Source: RH-AL1 sp965277355 (GTDB lineage: Bacteria > Pseudomonadota > Alphaproteobacteria > Rhizobiales > Beijerinckiaceae). Taken from it: a DNA stretch of 64,000 nt. The stretch lies in the NCBI GenBank assembly GCA_965277355.1, contig CBDICN010000002.1:1116001-1180000 (forward strand), written 5' to 3'. This document shows, in pieces, positions 8,169 through 17,414 of this stretch. The notes below the pieces were generated by a model. The model did no database searches. It was given only the letters and a program-made list of their open reading frames with translations, and was not told the DNA's origin. Position 1 is the stretch's first letter, and each line of letters starts with the position of its first letter. The translations under genes and the position numbers were made by a program.

Positions 8169-8361
8169 GATCGTCTCCTCTGCACGACATCTGCCGTTTG
8201 GCATATGCCGTTCGACGGATACATAAGGCGCTTCGCACCAAATCGATCCATGCTGCGATGCATAACAGGGCATCTTGCAGCGCAATGCGGCAAACCTGGC
8301 GAAGTGCGTGGCGCCGACGTGCAAGCTTGCTCGCCGAGCACCAGAAGGCGATGACCGCGGC

Positions 8362-9081
8362 ATGACCACTTCACGCCTCGCCGACCTGCTCGCGTCACGC
8401 TCTGCTCACGCGATCGCAACCTTCGGGATCGCCTTCGTGCTTGGAACGGCGATCGGCTTCGAACGACAGTGGCGCCAGCGCAATGCGGGTCTGCGCACCA
8501 ACGTGCTCGTGGTGATCGGCGCGGCCGCCTTCTCGGAATTGGGCGGCCGGCTTCTCGGCGCCGACGGCGCGACGCGGATCATCGCCTATGTGGTGTCGGG
8601 TATCGGCTTCCTAGGCGCCGGCGTGATTCTCAAGGACGGCACCAACATCCGCGGGCTCAACACCGCCGCCACGCTGTGGTGTTCGGCGGCGGTCGGCGCC
8701 TTCACCGGAAGCGGCCTGTGGCTGGAGGCCACGGCGCTGACGCTCTTCATCCTGGCTGGAAATACTGTGCTGCGACCGATCGTCAACTGGATCGATCGCC
8801 GTCCGATCGTGTCCGACGTGACAGAGGCGTCCTACCAGGTCCACGCGGTATGCGGTTCGGGAGCGGTCTCCGACGTTCGCGACCTCCTTGATGCCGCCCT
8901 TAGCAAGGCGAGCTATCCGATCAGGGACGTGGAAACCGTTGCCGGCGAGGACATTGTCGAACTCGCGGCGACGCTACTGCCTACTACGGCGCGAGCCGAC
9001 GTTCTCGATGCCGTTGTCGCCGATCTCGAGACCTCGCCGCTCATTAAATCGGCCACTTGGACCGTCGAGACCGCCGCGTAG
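8362..9081 (+). CDS. MgtC/SapB family membrane protein
   Basis: A 239-aa inner-membrane protein. The N-terminal ~140 residues carry the MgtC signature: GTAIGFERQWRQRNAGLRTN after the first helix, GIGFLGAGVILKDG, and GLNTAATLWCSAAVG, spread over about four helices. Residues ~150-239 are a soluble C-terminal domain of the kind seen in MgtC homologues (YQVHAVCGSG...). Known members help growth at low Mg2+ and can inhibit the F-type ATP synthase; whether this one does is unknown. The start at 8362 (MTTSRLADLL) fits the family; its ribosome site is weak. A GC hairpin follows the gene. Confidence 0.85.
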   Translation: MTTSRLADLLASRSAHAIATFGIAFVLGTAIGFERQWRQRNAGLRTNVLVVIGAAAFSELGGRLLGADGATRIIAYVVSGIGFLGAGVILKDGTNIRGLNTAATLWCSAAVGAFTGSGLWLEATALTLFILAGNTVLRPIVNWIDRRPIVSDVTEASYQVHAVCGSGAVSDVRDLLDAALSKASYPIRDVETVAGEDIVELAATLLPTTARADVLDAVVADLETSPLIKSATWTVETAA

Positions 9082-9118
9082 TTCTAACTTGGCGCGGGAG
9101 GTCCCGTTGAACGGCAAC

Positions 9119-9136
9119 GCCCCGCGCGAGCGGGGC
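9119..9136. terminator. Hairpin between convergent mgtC and trxA
   Basis: GCCCCGC, GCGA tetraloop, GCGGGGC (9119-9136) lies between the convergent stops of the MgtC gene (9081) and trxA (9166). The plus-strand sequence continues CATCCTTCTT, weakly U-rich. It probably serves both genes. Confidence 0.55.
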
Positions 9137-9165
9137 CATCCTTCTTGCATTTGGCGACGATGAGT

Positions 9166-9486
9166 TCAGATCGCGGCGTCGATCCACTTCTTGAGTTCGC
9201 CCTTCGGGGCGGCACCGACCTTCTGGGAGGCGACCTTGCCGTCTTTATAAAGCATCAAGGTCGGGATGCTTCTGATCCCAAGCTTACCGGCGATCGTCGG
9301 GTTCTCATCGACGTTGACCTTGGCGATGCGGACTTTGCCGTCCAGCTCTTTCGCGATCTCTTCCAGAGAGGGTCCGATCATCTTGCAGGGACCACACCAC
9401 TCCGCCCAGAAATCGACGACAACCGGGATGGTGGAACCGACCACGTCGGAGTCGAAGCTGGCGTCCGTGACTTTTACGGTGCTCAT
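9166..9486 (-). CDS. trxA: Thioredoxin
   Basis: A 106-aa cytosolic thioredoxin with the redox-active WCGPC motif near residue 30 (DFWAEWCGPCKMIGPSLEEIA), the cis-proline IPTLMLY near residue 75, and the KVNVDENP loop. It reduces protein disulfides using electrons from thioredoxin reductase. ATG 9486 is used, with AGG seven bases upstream; a TTG one codon earlier is less likely. It lies 72 bp downstream of addA on the same strand, the addB-addA-trxA order seen in many alphaproteobacteria, so it is probably at least partly co-transcribed. Confidence 0.96.
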   Translation of the reverse strand: MSTVKVTDASFDSDVVGSTIPVVVDFWAEWCGPCKMIGPSLEEIAKELDGKVRIAKVNVDENPTIAGKLGIRSIPTLMLYKDGKVASQKVGAAPKGELKKWIDAAI

Positions 9487-9558
9487 CAAAAGACCTTTTC
9501 GTGGGCACGTGGCGATTCACGACCCTTGTCAACAAAGTAGGAATAGCGGCGGGGAGCG

Positions 9559-12500
9559 TCAACCCGCAGGCTTCCGCCACCCCCCGTCCAGCTCCACGAC
9601 GCGCGGTGTCGCGGTCCAGACGAGCAGCACCTTGAGTGGCAGTTTCGGCCACAGCGGCGCCAGAACTTCGGCGTAGAGGGCGAGTTGCGCGCCATAGCGC
9701 TCCGGCACCTCCGTCTGCGGCGTACCGGATTTGAAATCGGCGATGATGAGAGCCTCGGACGTCGCCACCAGCCTGTCGATGGTGCCCCTGACGGGCAGCC
9801 AACCGCCGTCGCCCCGCGCGACCTGACCGATGACGGCGACCTCCGCCCTCGCGCTCGCTCCGAACAGCAGCGCCAAAGCGGGCATCGCCAGCACCGCAAG
9901 CGCTTCGGTCAGGATCTCGTCGTGCTTGCCGGCGTCGAGAAGGCCCGGTCGCGCACGGAGGAAGGCGCGTCCGGCGTCCTCGCGACGGGGAGGCTCGACC
10001 GTTGGCAGGTGTTGTAGAAGAAGATGCAACGCCGAGCCGTAGGCCATGCCTTCACGCCGCTCGGTGCCGCTCGCGACCTCGTTTTGCAGACGCGAGGGGC
10101 GAAGCGGGCCGGCGGATCTCGTCGCGGCGACGGGGCACGTCAGCCAGTCCGGGCACAGGCCAAGCGAATGCTGATCGTCGGCCGGCTTCGGCTGGGTCCC
10201 AGGCTCTCCATCGTCGGAAGTCGTGATCCGCCGCACGACATCGGCCTCATCCCAGAACGCGGGCGCCTCCTCCGCGTCCGGGAACGCGTTCTCGATCATC
10301 GCGCTCCAGCAATCGTCGGGTGGCGCCTTGGTGTTGTAGAAACCGGCGATGTAGAGCCGCTCCTCCGCCCGCGTCAGCGCGACGTAAAGGAGCCGGCGGT
10401 ACTCGCGCATCGCGGCGAGCCGCTCGGCTGCCCGCGCGGCAGCGACGATCGCGGGATCATCGGTCATGCGCGGCGACCACACCAGGACCGGCGACAATCC
10501 GGAGTCCTTGTTGAGATCGAACACGGTCGGATCGAAGCGCTGGCTCGGCACGGCGCAGGTGTCGGGCAGAAAGACGATCTTCGCCTCGAGACCTTTGGCG
10601 GCGTGCACCGTCATCACCCGTACGGCGTCAGCGCCCCCTTCCATGTCGCGCTTGATCGAGGACTCGAGCGCTTCGACATCGGCGACGAACGCGCCGAGGG
10701 ACGGCGCGCCCTGCTGCTCGTGCGCCAGGGCGAGACGCAGGAACTCGTCGATGGCGTCCTGCGCCTCCGGTCCGAGCCGCTCCTCCATCAGGCGCCGGCC
10801 GCCGTCGCGCCCGAGCAGCTCGATGTAGAAGTCGAACGGCGTCACGGCCGAAACGCGCTTCGACCAGCGGCGTATGGTGGCGTGCGCCGCGCGATGGCGC
10901 TCGACCGCCGAGCCGGCAAGCGCGTCGAAGAGCGCGCCGCGGCGAGGCGGGGCGAGCATGATCAGATCGTCGTCGGCGAGGCCGAACAGCGGCGACTTCA
11001 GCACGCAGGCGAGGCTGAGATCGTCTTGCGGCAACAGCGCGGCGCGGCCGGCGGCACAAAGGTCCATTACCGCGATGTGGTTGGCGATGTCTAGGCGGTC
11101 CGCGCCGGCAACATGGACGTGGTGGCGCTTCAGCGCCCGGATCACCGCCTCGAAGAAGGCGTTGCGGGTGCGCACCAGGATCAGGATGTCGCCCGGCGTG
11201 ATGCGGCGCCTCGCCCCGTCCTTGCCGTGCACGAACTCTCGCGAGTCGGCTGCGACGAGGCGCTTGCATTGGCGCGCGACGCGATCGGCGACGATGCTCG
11301 GCGGATCGCGCTCGCTCGGCATGTCGATGGGAATTGTCCATTCCGCGGATTCGTCGGGCGCGACCGCGCCGAGCCGCGGCCAGATCTCGACCAGGCTCGG
11401 CAGCTTGCCCTTGATGCTCTCGTGCTTGGGCCAGGCATCGGTCCCCTGCACGAGCCCGTCCTGGTGCGCCTGCCTGTCGAACAGCGCGTCGACGGCATCG
11501 AGGATGCCGGCGACGGAGCGGAACGAGGTGTTGAGACTGACGCGCTCGAAGGGTTTGCGTCCCGCCCTGAACCGCCGTTCGAAATCTCCTCGCATCGTGT
11601 CGAACATCAAGGGCGCGGCGCCCTGGAACGAGAAGATCGACTGCTTGTCGTCGCCGACCACGAAGAAGCTGCGCTGCTGGCCGCGGCTGCCGCGGCCGGA
11701 GGCGAAATCACCTGTTAGGCGTTCGAGGATGCGCCACTGCGCTTCGCTCGTGTCCTGCGCCTCGTCGACGAGGACGTGATCGATGCCGGCATCGAGCTTG
11801 TGCAGGACCCAACCGCTATCGGAGCGATCGAGCAGCGAGCGCGTGCGCTCGATAAGGTCGTCGAAATCGAGCACGCCCTGCGCCATCTTGGCGTGCTCGT
11901 AGCGCTTACAAATCGCGTCGGCGAGGAGCAGCAGCGCTTGCGTGCGATCGATCGCCTCGGCGATCTTGAGTTTGGCCCGCAGCGTTTCGAGCCGCGCCTG
12001 CTCGGCCTGGAGCTCGGCCGCAAGCGCCTGGTAGGATGTGCCAAGCTTGTTCGTGATCAAACCTTTACGCTTTTCGCCGCCGTCGGTGAAAAAGACGGGC
12101 AGGTAGAACGCCAGCGTCTGCGACAGCCGCGTCGGATCATCCCTGCCGGTATCGGCCGCCGCCGCCTGGCGCAGACGGTCCGCCTGCTTGCGGTCGTTGG
12201 ACGCGCCTTCTTCGAAGACGAGTGCGATCTCCTGCCAGCGGCTAGGTGCGATCCCCTCCATGATCATCGCGCGCTGCACCGCCTCGACGCTGATGAGAGT
12301 GCCGGCACCGAGCCGCGACGGAAGGGTCTTCTGCAGGTCGGGGGCGCCGCGCCCCGCTGCCCGCAGCCGCATCGCGGTCGCGACGAGCGCGTTGATGCCC
12401 ATGGCGCCGGCGAGATCGGCGACGAGCGCCAGCGCGGCGCCGCTCTCGTCGCTAGCTCGCCGCGCCTCGGCGATCGCGGCGCGCCTGGCGAGGGAGAGCA

Positions 12501-12972
12501 TTTCTTCCGCCCGTTTCTCGTCGGCGACCTCGAAACGAGCCGGCACGTTGGCCTCGAAAGGGAAAAGGTGCAGCAGCCGTTCGCAGAAGGCGTGGATCGT
12601 TTGAATCTTCAGGCCGCCCGGCGTCTCGATTGCGCGGGTGAAGAGCCGTCGCGCCAGCAGCAGATCGGCCGGCGCCGGATTTGCCGCGCCCGTCTCGACG
12701 ATGGCTGCGCGCAGCCAATCGTCGTCCAACGCCGTCCATCCCGCCAGCGTGTCGAAGACACGCGTCGCCATCTGCGCGGCCGCCGCTTTGGTGAACGTCA
12801 GGCAGAGGATCTTCGAGGGCGCCACGCCGGCGAGCAGGAGGCGAATGACGCGCTGCGTCAGCACGTGCGTCTTGCCGGAGCCGGCATTGGCCGAGACCCA
12901 GATCGAGCGCTGCGGATCGGAGGCGGCGTGCTGGCGTTCGCGCAGGTGCCGCGGGATGACGAAGGCCGTCAC
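9559..12972 (-). CDS. addA: Double-strand break repair helicase-nuclease subunit AddA
   Basis: An 1137-aa UvrD/Rep-like (SF1A) ATP-dependent helicase with a C-terminal nuclease, the motor of the AddAB complex that resects double-strand ends for RecA loading. Walker A is at residues ~27-35 (SANAGSGKT), motif Ia is LTFTKAAAAQM, the Walker B/DE box is VDEAQDTSEAQW, motif IV-V is MTVHAAKGLEAKIVFLPDT, and motif VI is VALTRAEERLY. The nuclease motif near the C-terminus is IADFKSGTPQ (D-x-K type), followed by a QxxxY-like QLALYAEVL. Its start lies 10 bp after the addB stop, indicating translational coupling. Normal length for alphaproteobacteria. Confidence 0.96.
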   Translation of the reverse strand: MTAFVIPRHLRERQHAASDPQRSIWVSANAGSGKTHVLTQRVIRLLLAGVAPSKILCLTFTKAAAAQMATRVFDTLAGWTALDDDWLRAAIVETGAANPAPADLLLARRLFTRAIETPGGLKIQTIHAFCERLLHLFPFEANVPARFEVADEKRAEEMLSLARRAAIAEARRASDESGAALALVADLAGAMGINALVATAMRLRAAGRGAPDLQKTLPSRLGAGTLISVEAVQRAMIMEGIAPSRWQEIALVFEEGASNDRKQADRLRQAAAADTGRDDPTRLSQTLAFYLPVFFTDGGEKRKGLITNKLGTSYQALAAELQAEQARLETLRAKLKIAEAIDRTQALLLLADAICKRYEHAKMAQGVLDFDDLIERTRSLLDRSDSGWVLHKLDAGIDHVLVDEAQDTSEAQWRILERLTGDFASGRGSRGQQRSFFVVGDDKQSIFSFQGAAPLMFDTMRGDFERRFRAGRKPFERVSLNTSFRSVAGILDAVDALFDRQAHQDGLVQGTDAWPKHESIKGKLPSLVEIWPRLGAVAPDESAEWTIPIDMPSERDPPSIVADRVARQCKRLVAADSREFVHGKDGARRRITPGDILILVRTRNAFFEAVIRALKRHHVHVAGADRLDIANHIAVMDLCAAGRAALLPQDDLSLACVLKSPLFGLADDDLIMLAPPRRGALFDALAGSAVERHRAAHATIRRWSKRVSAVTPFDFYIELLGRDGGRRLMEERLGPEAQDAIDEFLRLALAHEQQGAPSLGAFVADVEALESSIKRDMEGGADAVRVMTVHAAKGLEAKIVFLPDTCAVPSQRFDPTVFDLNKDSGLSPVLVWSPRMTDDPAIVAAARAAERLAAMREYRRLLYVALTRAEERLYIAGFYNTKAPPDDCWSAMIENAFPDAEEAPAFWDEADVVRRITTSDDGEPGTQPKPADDQHSLGLCPDWLTCPVAATRSAGPLRPSRLQNEVASGTERREGMAYGSALHLLLQHLPTVEPPRREDAGRAFLRARPGLLDAGKHDEILTEALAVLAMPALALLFGASARAEVAVIGQVARGDGGWLPVRGTIDRLVATSEALIIADFKSGTPQTEVPERYGAQLALYAEVLAPLWPKLPLKVLLVWTATPRVVELDGGWRKPAG

Positions 12973-12982
12973 GATCGCGTCC

Positions 12983-15900
12983 TCACGGCGCCACCTCGTC
13001 GTCGGCGCCGAGCGACCATTCGCGCACGCGGGCGAGATGGTCGTAATCGCCGTATTTCCTGGCGAACTTCGGGAACGGCCGCGATGGGTAGCCGATATCC
13101 GCGTTGCGGAAGCTCGAGATCAGGCGCTGCAGCCCGTCGACATGACGGCTCACGACATCGTCGAACGGTTCGTTGTCGAACTTGAGTTCGCGCTCGAAGC
13201 CGCCGTCCTTGCCGCCGAGCTTGAGGTAGGTGGCTTTGATGGCGCCCTCGTGAAGAGCGCCGAAGCCGCCCTCGCGCAGCATCGCCGCCTCCAGCGTCAG
13301 CTGCGGCGCGAAACCGACCTGCACCTCCTTGAGTCCCGGCGGCTGACCGGTCTTGTAGTCGACGAGGACGGCAGAACCGTCGTGCAGCCAATCGATACGG
13401 TCTGCGCGCGCCGACAGGGTGAAAGGTGAACCGTCGGCCAAGGTGAGCGCCAGACGACCGGTCTCCTCGACCTTGATCTCGCGGGCGGACAGCCGCTGTC
13501 TCATGTCGAAGCGGAGAAACGTGTCGATCGTCTTGAGGATCGCGGGCCAGCGGAAGGTCTCGAAGACCGGATCCTCCATCGCCTCCTCGAACGCCTCGGC
13601 GGCCATCGTGCGCAGCAGCTGGCGCTCCATGGCCGGCGTCGACCCGGAAGGCTTGATGCCGGACTTGCTGTCGACGTAGCGGCGCAGCACGTCGTGCATG
13701 ATGGTGCCGAACTCGGACGCGTCGATCGCCTCGCCGAGCTGCGGCAGGGGTGAAAGCCGCAGGATCTTTTCGGCGTAGATTGAATAGGGGTCACGCCGCA
13801 GCGTCTCGATCTGCGTGACGCTGAGTTGGTCCGGGCGCAAGTCGACCGGTGGCCTTGGCTGCGGGCGCGTCGCCGGCACCGCCGCCTTGGCCGAACCGTC
13901 CAGCGCCACCGCCATCTCGATGAAACGTCGGCCGCGGTCACGCGCCGTGCGCCACGCCTTCTCGCCGAGCGCCTCCAGACGAAGCAGGAAGCGCGACGGC
14001 ACACAGGGTGATCCGCCGCGCTTCCTCGCCCGCGAAAGGATGACCGTGCGATGGCCCATCGCTTGAGCGAAATCGTGCGCGGTCTGCCCGATGCGACGCT
14101 CCGGCGGCGTGAGACCGAGTTCGTGGCGCATCGGACGATTGAGAAAAGCGTCGCTCTTGGCCTGCGGCGGCCAGATCGCCTCGTCGAGACCACCGAGCAG
14201 CATGACGTCGGCCGGCATCAGCCGCGCCTCGAGCAGACCGTAAATGGTGAGACGCGGGTGCGGCTCGTCGGTGGTGCCGAGGGTCACCTCGCCGGAGAGC
14301 CGACCAAACAGCAGCCCGTAGCTCTCGGCGTCGAAGGCGAGACGCGCCTCGCCGCCGCGCGCGAGCTCGTCGAACAGCGCCTCCAGCGCGTCCGCCTCCG
14401 CGGGCGCGCCGGCATCGGCGACCGCCGCCATTGCCCGGCGATGCGCCTCGACCCAGCGCGCGAGGTCGTGCCGACTCTTCAAGGCGCAGAGCGGCTCGAG
14501 CGCGGCGACGAGCGTGCGCCATAGCGCAGCCATCGCGGCCCAGTCGTTGTCCGTGACACGGCGTTGGGCGTCATGCGCGCGCTTGTCCCGGGAAGCGCCG
14601 CGAGCGTCCTCGAACAGGGTCTCGGCCGCCCTACCGCTCGTGGCGACGACCCGCAACACGCCGATCTCGAGCAAAGCGCCCAGCCGCGCGACGGTCTCGC
14701 GCGCCATGCCGAAGGTCGCGAGCGGGTGGGCGAGGAGCGCGGCGACCTCGCGCGCGGCGCATCGGCTCGCGGCCGCAGCAGCAACGAGGCGCGCCAACGT
14801 GCCGAACGGGCGTAGCGCGAGTGGCTCGCCGCCGGTGTCGTGCACCTCTATCGACCAACGCGCGAGCTCTCCGCGCACGCGGCGGGCGAGCTCGCGGTCC
14901 GGCGTCACGAGCGCGGCGGTGCGGCCCGGCGTTTCCAGGATCTCGCGCATGGCGATGGCGAGGCAAAGCGCCTCCTCGCGCTCGTCCGCCGCCTCGATGA
15001 GGCTGACGCCGTCGAGAGCGGCGGCAAGGCTCCGCTGTGGCATTTTCCGGCGATAGGCGCGCCACATATCGGTCGTGTCTGCGGGGCGCAAAGCTTCGGC
15101 GACGAAGCGAGCCCGCTCGGCGTCGATCGGATCGGCGCAGCCGAGCGCGCGCACATCCTTGCGCTCGATTTCGAGAATCGGCAGCAGCCGCGCCATGGCC
15201 GCCTGCGGATGGCCGAAGCTCGGCTCCTGGCCGGCCTCCAGCCGACCGGAGACGATCGCCCAGGCAGCGGCGTCCAGCGCGAGGTCGAGTCCGGGCAGCA
15301 CGATGCCGCCGCGGGGCGAGTGGGCGATCGCGGCGAGCAGACGCGCGGTCGCCCGGTTGGTGCCGGTCGAGCCGATCGCGATCACCGGACCCTGCGTGTC
15401 GCCGTCGGCGAGTCGCTGCGCCTGCGCATCGACGAGCGCGATCTGGCGAGCGGCGGGATCGACCAGGCCGTTCTCCTCCAGCACCCGTGGCCACTGATCG
15501 ATGGCAACGGTGAGGAAGGTCGTCGTGATGCGCCAATAATCGTCGTAGTCCGCCATGCGGAGTTCGTCGAAGGCGCGCCAGGCGACGCCCTCGATCTGGA
15601 GTTCGTCGATGAGGGCGGCGAGATCGCCGGCGAGCGCGAAGGCATCGACCGTCGAGGTGGCGACCCGGAAGGCTTCCTCCACGTCGACGATGGGCGTACC
15701 GGAGACATCGACGCGGCGCAGCGCGCCGCCGACCGCTTCGGCCCAGCGCTGAATCAGCGCCGCGAGGCGAAGGCGCCGCCAGATCGAACTCGCCGCCGGC
15801 GGCAGCGGCAGTCCCGCCGCGGCGGGATCCGGCTCGGCGAGGATGAGTTCGGTCTCGGTCGTCTCGAGGGCACCGAGCGGCAGGATTCTGGGAAGCACGG

Positions 15901-16108
15901 CCGTGCGGCCGCCGGTCCGACGCAGGATCGCCTCGGCGAGCGCACGTCCGGCCCGCCGCGTCGGCACGTAGATCGTGGCATCCGCCAACCTGAGCGGATC
16001 GTCGGCCGAGACCGCGTCGGGAACGATCGCCCCGGCGAACAGGGCGGCCGCGACCGTTTCGAGGAAAGGAAGAGCGGGCGAGATCGTGAAGACGTTTGGC
16101 GCGCGCAT
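12983..16108 (-). CDS. addB: Double-strand break repair protein AddB (alphaproteobacterial type)
   Basis: A 1041-aa partner of AddA. The N-terminal part is a degenerate helicase: where Walker A would be, the sequence has VPTRRAGRALAEAIL, as expected for the non-motor, Chi-scanning subunit. The C-terminal third holds a PD-(D/E)xK nuclease: the helix FGTIMHDVLRRYVDS and the catalytic LVDYKTGQPPG, followed by QLTLEAAML. No iron-sulfur cysteine cluster of the Bacillus AddB type is evident. ATG 16108 fits the family N-terminus (VFTISPALPFLETVA). It is the first gene of the addB-addA pair; gcrA lies 193 bp upstream on the same strand. Confidence 0.94.
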   Translation of the reverse strand: MRAPNVFTISPALPFLETVAAALFAGAIVPDAVSADDPLRLADATIYVPTRRAGRALAEAILRRTGGRTAVLPRILPLGALETTETELILAEPDPAAAGLPLPPAASSIWRRLRLAALIQRWAEAVGGALRRVDVSGTPIVDVEEAFRVATSTVDAFALAGDLAALIDELQIEGVAWRAFDELRMADYDDYWRITTTFLTVAIDQWPRVLEENGLVDPAARQIALVDAQAQRLADGDTQGPVIAIGSTGTNRATARLLAAIAHSPRGGIVLPGLDLALDAAAWAIVSGRLEAGQEPSFGHPQAAMARLLPILEIERKDVRALGCADPIDAERARFVAEALRPADTTDMWRAYRRKMPQRSLAAALDGVSLIEAADEREEALCLAIAMREILETPGRTAALVTPDRELARRVRGELARWSIEVHDTGGEPLALRPFGTLARLVAAAAASRCAAREVAALLAHPLATFGMARETVARLGALLEIGVLRVVATSGRAAETLFEDARGASRDKRAHDAQRRVTDNDWAAMAALWRTLVAALEPLCALKSRHDLARWVEAHRRAMAAVADAGAPAEADALEALFDELARGGEARLAFDAESYGLLFGRLSGEVTLGTTDEPHPRLTIYGLLEARLMPADVMLLGGLDEAIWPPQAKSDAFLNRPMRHELGLTPPERRIGQTAHDFAQAMGHRTVILSRARKRGGSPCVPSRFLLRLEALGEKAWRTARDRGRRFIEMAVALDGSAKAAVPATRPQPRPPVDLRPDQLSVTQIETLRRDPYSIYAEKILRLSPLPQLGEAIDASEFGTIMHDVLRRYVDSKSGIKPSGSTPAMERQLLRTMAAEAFEEAMEDPVFETFRWPAILKTIDTFLRFDMRQRLSAREIKVEETGRLALTLADGSPFTLSARADRIDWLHDGSAVLVDYKTGQPPGLKEVQVGFAPQLTLEAAMLREGGFGALHEGAIKATYLKLGGKDGGFERELKFDNEPFDDVVSRHVDGLQRLISSFRNADIGYPSRPFPKFARKYGDYDHLARVREWSLGADDEVAP

Positions 16109-16301
16109 ACCGCGTGGTCGCGCAACCGCACGAGTCGGTCAAGCTCCCGCGAACTTAAACCGGACCTGTCGATCTGTGCTCATGAGCGCCGTCGCGGCCG
16201 GGCCATCAATGCCGCGAGGTTCATGCGTCTCAGCCGATCGGCGGCTCCGTCTCGGCGTGGGTGCCCGGCACAAGGCTGGGCGTCACCTGTTATTGCGGGG
16301 C

Positions 16302-16817
16302 TCAGGCGCTCTTGCGGGCGCGGCGGTCGGGAGCCGGCTGGTAGGCCATGCGGCTGTGGAAGCTGCAGTACGGCCCCTCCCCAATTGGGGCCTTGCCGCC
16401 GCAATAGCGGAACTCCGACGAGGACGGATCGCCGACCGGCCAACGGCACATCGACTCGCGCAGGTCCATGATCGTCACGTTCTCGGCCATCGGCACGACG
16501 TTGCTTTCAGACGAAGCGCGGTGAGGCATGAGAGCGGGCATCGAACGCGTCTCGACGGCAAGTGCCGTGTTGCCGCGCATCGGCATTGCGACCGCACGCT
16601 GCTGCATCGGCGCGCGGGTCGGCGCCTGCGGCCGCGTGGCGCGCCGCGCCATTGCCGTCTGCGCCTTGACGCGTCCGGACAGCCCAAGTCGATGAACCTT
16701 GCCGATGACGGCGTTGCGGGTCACGCCACCGGCAAGTTCGGCCGCGATCCTGCTCGCGCTGAGTCCCTCGAGCCAAAGCTTGCGAAGAAGCTCGACGCGC
16801 TCTTCGGTCCACGACAT
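16302..16817 (-). CDS. gcrA: Cell-cycle regulator GcrA
   Basis: A 171-aa alphaproteobacterial transcription regulator that works with sigma70 at promoters carrying CcrM-methylated GANTC sites. The DNA-binding N-terminus is diagnostic: MSWTEERVELLRKLWLEGLSASRIAAELAGG...RNAVIGKVHRLGL. The C-terminal RNA-polymerase-binding part carries MCRWPVGDP and YCGGKAPIGEGPYCSFHSRMAY, with its conserved Cys and His residues. ATG 16817 (MSW) is chosen because it matches the family start and has AAGGA seven bases upstream; in-frame ATGs further upstream would add unconserved residues. argD-argF-hslO are divergent, the common neighbourhood. The upstream region is rich in GANTC. Confidence 0.95.
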   Translation of the reverse strand: MSWTEERVELLRKLWLEGLSASRIAAELAGGVTRNAVIGKVHRLGLSGRVKAQTAMARRATRPQAPTRAPMQQRAVAMPMRGNTALAVETRSMPALMPHRASSESNVVPMAENVTIMDLRESMCRWPVGDPSSSEFRYCGGKAPIGEGPYCSFHSRMAYQPAPDRRARKSA

Positions 16818-16903
16818 TGCCGGTTCCTTGGTCTGGTCCGCCATTTGGTCCACCGTCGTTCTGCTTGCAGCCGTCGTCGCGGCGCGGATCGGTCGCAAAG
16901 CCC

Positions 16904-17130
16904 GAATCCATCGCGCGACGCAGCACCGGAAAACCGGCGACGCTCAGATGCAAGGCGCTAGAGGTAAGCCCGTCCCACGAGATGTCGTAGTCGACAGGGC
17001 AAACGATACACTACCGGTTGAATCGGGCGCAAGAGTCGCGACGTTTCTTTAAATGTTTTCAACAGCAGCTTGCGCCGCCGGCTTGGCTTAATAGGACAGC
17101 ATCGAATCATAACGGGAACAAACCGGAATC
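16904..17130. promoter_or_regulatory. Cluster of five GANTC (CcrM methylation) sites upstream of gcrA
   Basis: GAATC at 16904-16908, 17020-17024, 17104-17108 and 17126-17130, and GAGTC at 17033-17037. At this base composition fewer than one would be expected in 230 bp. GANTC is the target of the cell-cycle methyltransferase CcrM, and its methylation state controls gcrA-type promoters in Caulobacter and relatives. It suggests methylation-dependent timing here too; which promoter each site serves is not resolved. Confidence 0.6.
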
Positions 17131-17309
17131 GATCTGCGACACGCGGATAGCTGCGCTCTCGGTTGTTTGGCAGCGTGATGAATTTACCGCGACCGCCGTG
17201 GGACGGTGCCGCGCCGTATCGCAACTCGAACGTCCTAGGCGTGTAGGCGCTTGCCGCAGGCTCTGCCATTTGACCGGTATGGACGAACTCCCTAGATTAA
17301 CTGGCGTCC

Positions 17310-17335
17310 ATGCCGCCCCCCCAAGGCGGCATTTT
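17310..17335 (+). terminator. Terminator-like hairpin in the argD leader
   Basis: ATGCCGCC (17310-17317), a seven-base loop, GGCGGCAT (17325-17332) and then a short T-run ending about 80 bp before the argD start. It has the form of an intrinsic terminator pointing toward argD. It may stop readthrough from upstream or act as an attenuator of the arginine genes. No leader peptide was found. Confidence 0.5.
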
Positions 17336-17414
17336 CCATTGGAGCGCGACGGATGTCGGTCCCTCGCGCAGCGCTGCTAGGTTTGTCCCGCGAACGATCG
17401 ATCAGGAGTGAGAC

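Larger units (their letters stand above)
16818..17414. other. 597-bp gcrA/argD intergenic region
   Basis: A long divergent regulatory region with no convincing gene. It holds five GANTC sites, several AT-rich patches (for example TTTAAATG near 17050 and CTTAATAGG near 17087) that may hold promoters, and a terminator-like hairpin at 17310-17332 close to argD. A T-loop-like TTCGAGT on the minus strand near 17225 was examined for a tRNA but has no matching stem. Confidence 0.6.

Noticed and set aside
14840..16471. 543-aa plus-strand frame across addB and gcrA
   Set aside because: Arg/Gly-rich translation with no domain; antisense to two conserved genes.
17160..17290. tRNA-like stretch on the minus strand with TTCGAGT and GGTCAAATGGCAGAGCC
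   Set aside because: The T-loop-like heptamer has no matching 5-bp stem, no acceptor pairing was found, and the D-arm-like part does not fold.
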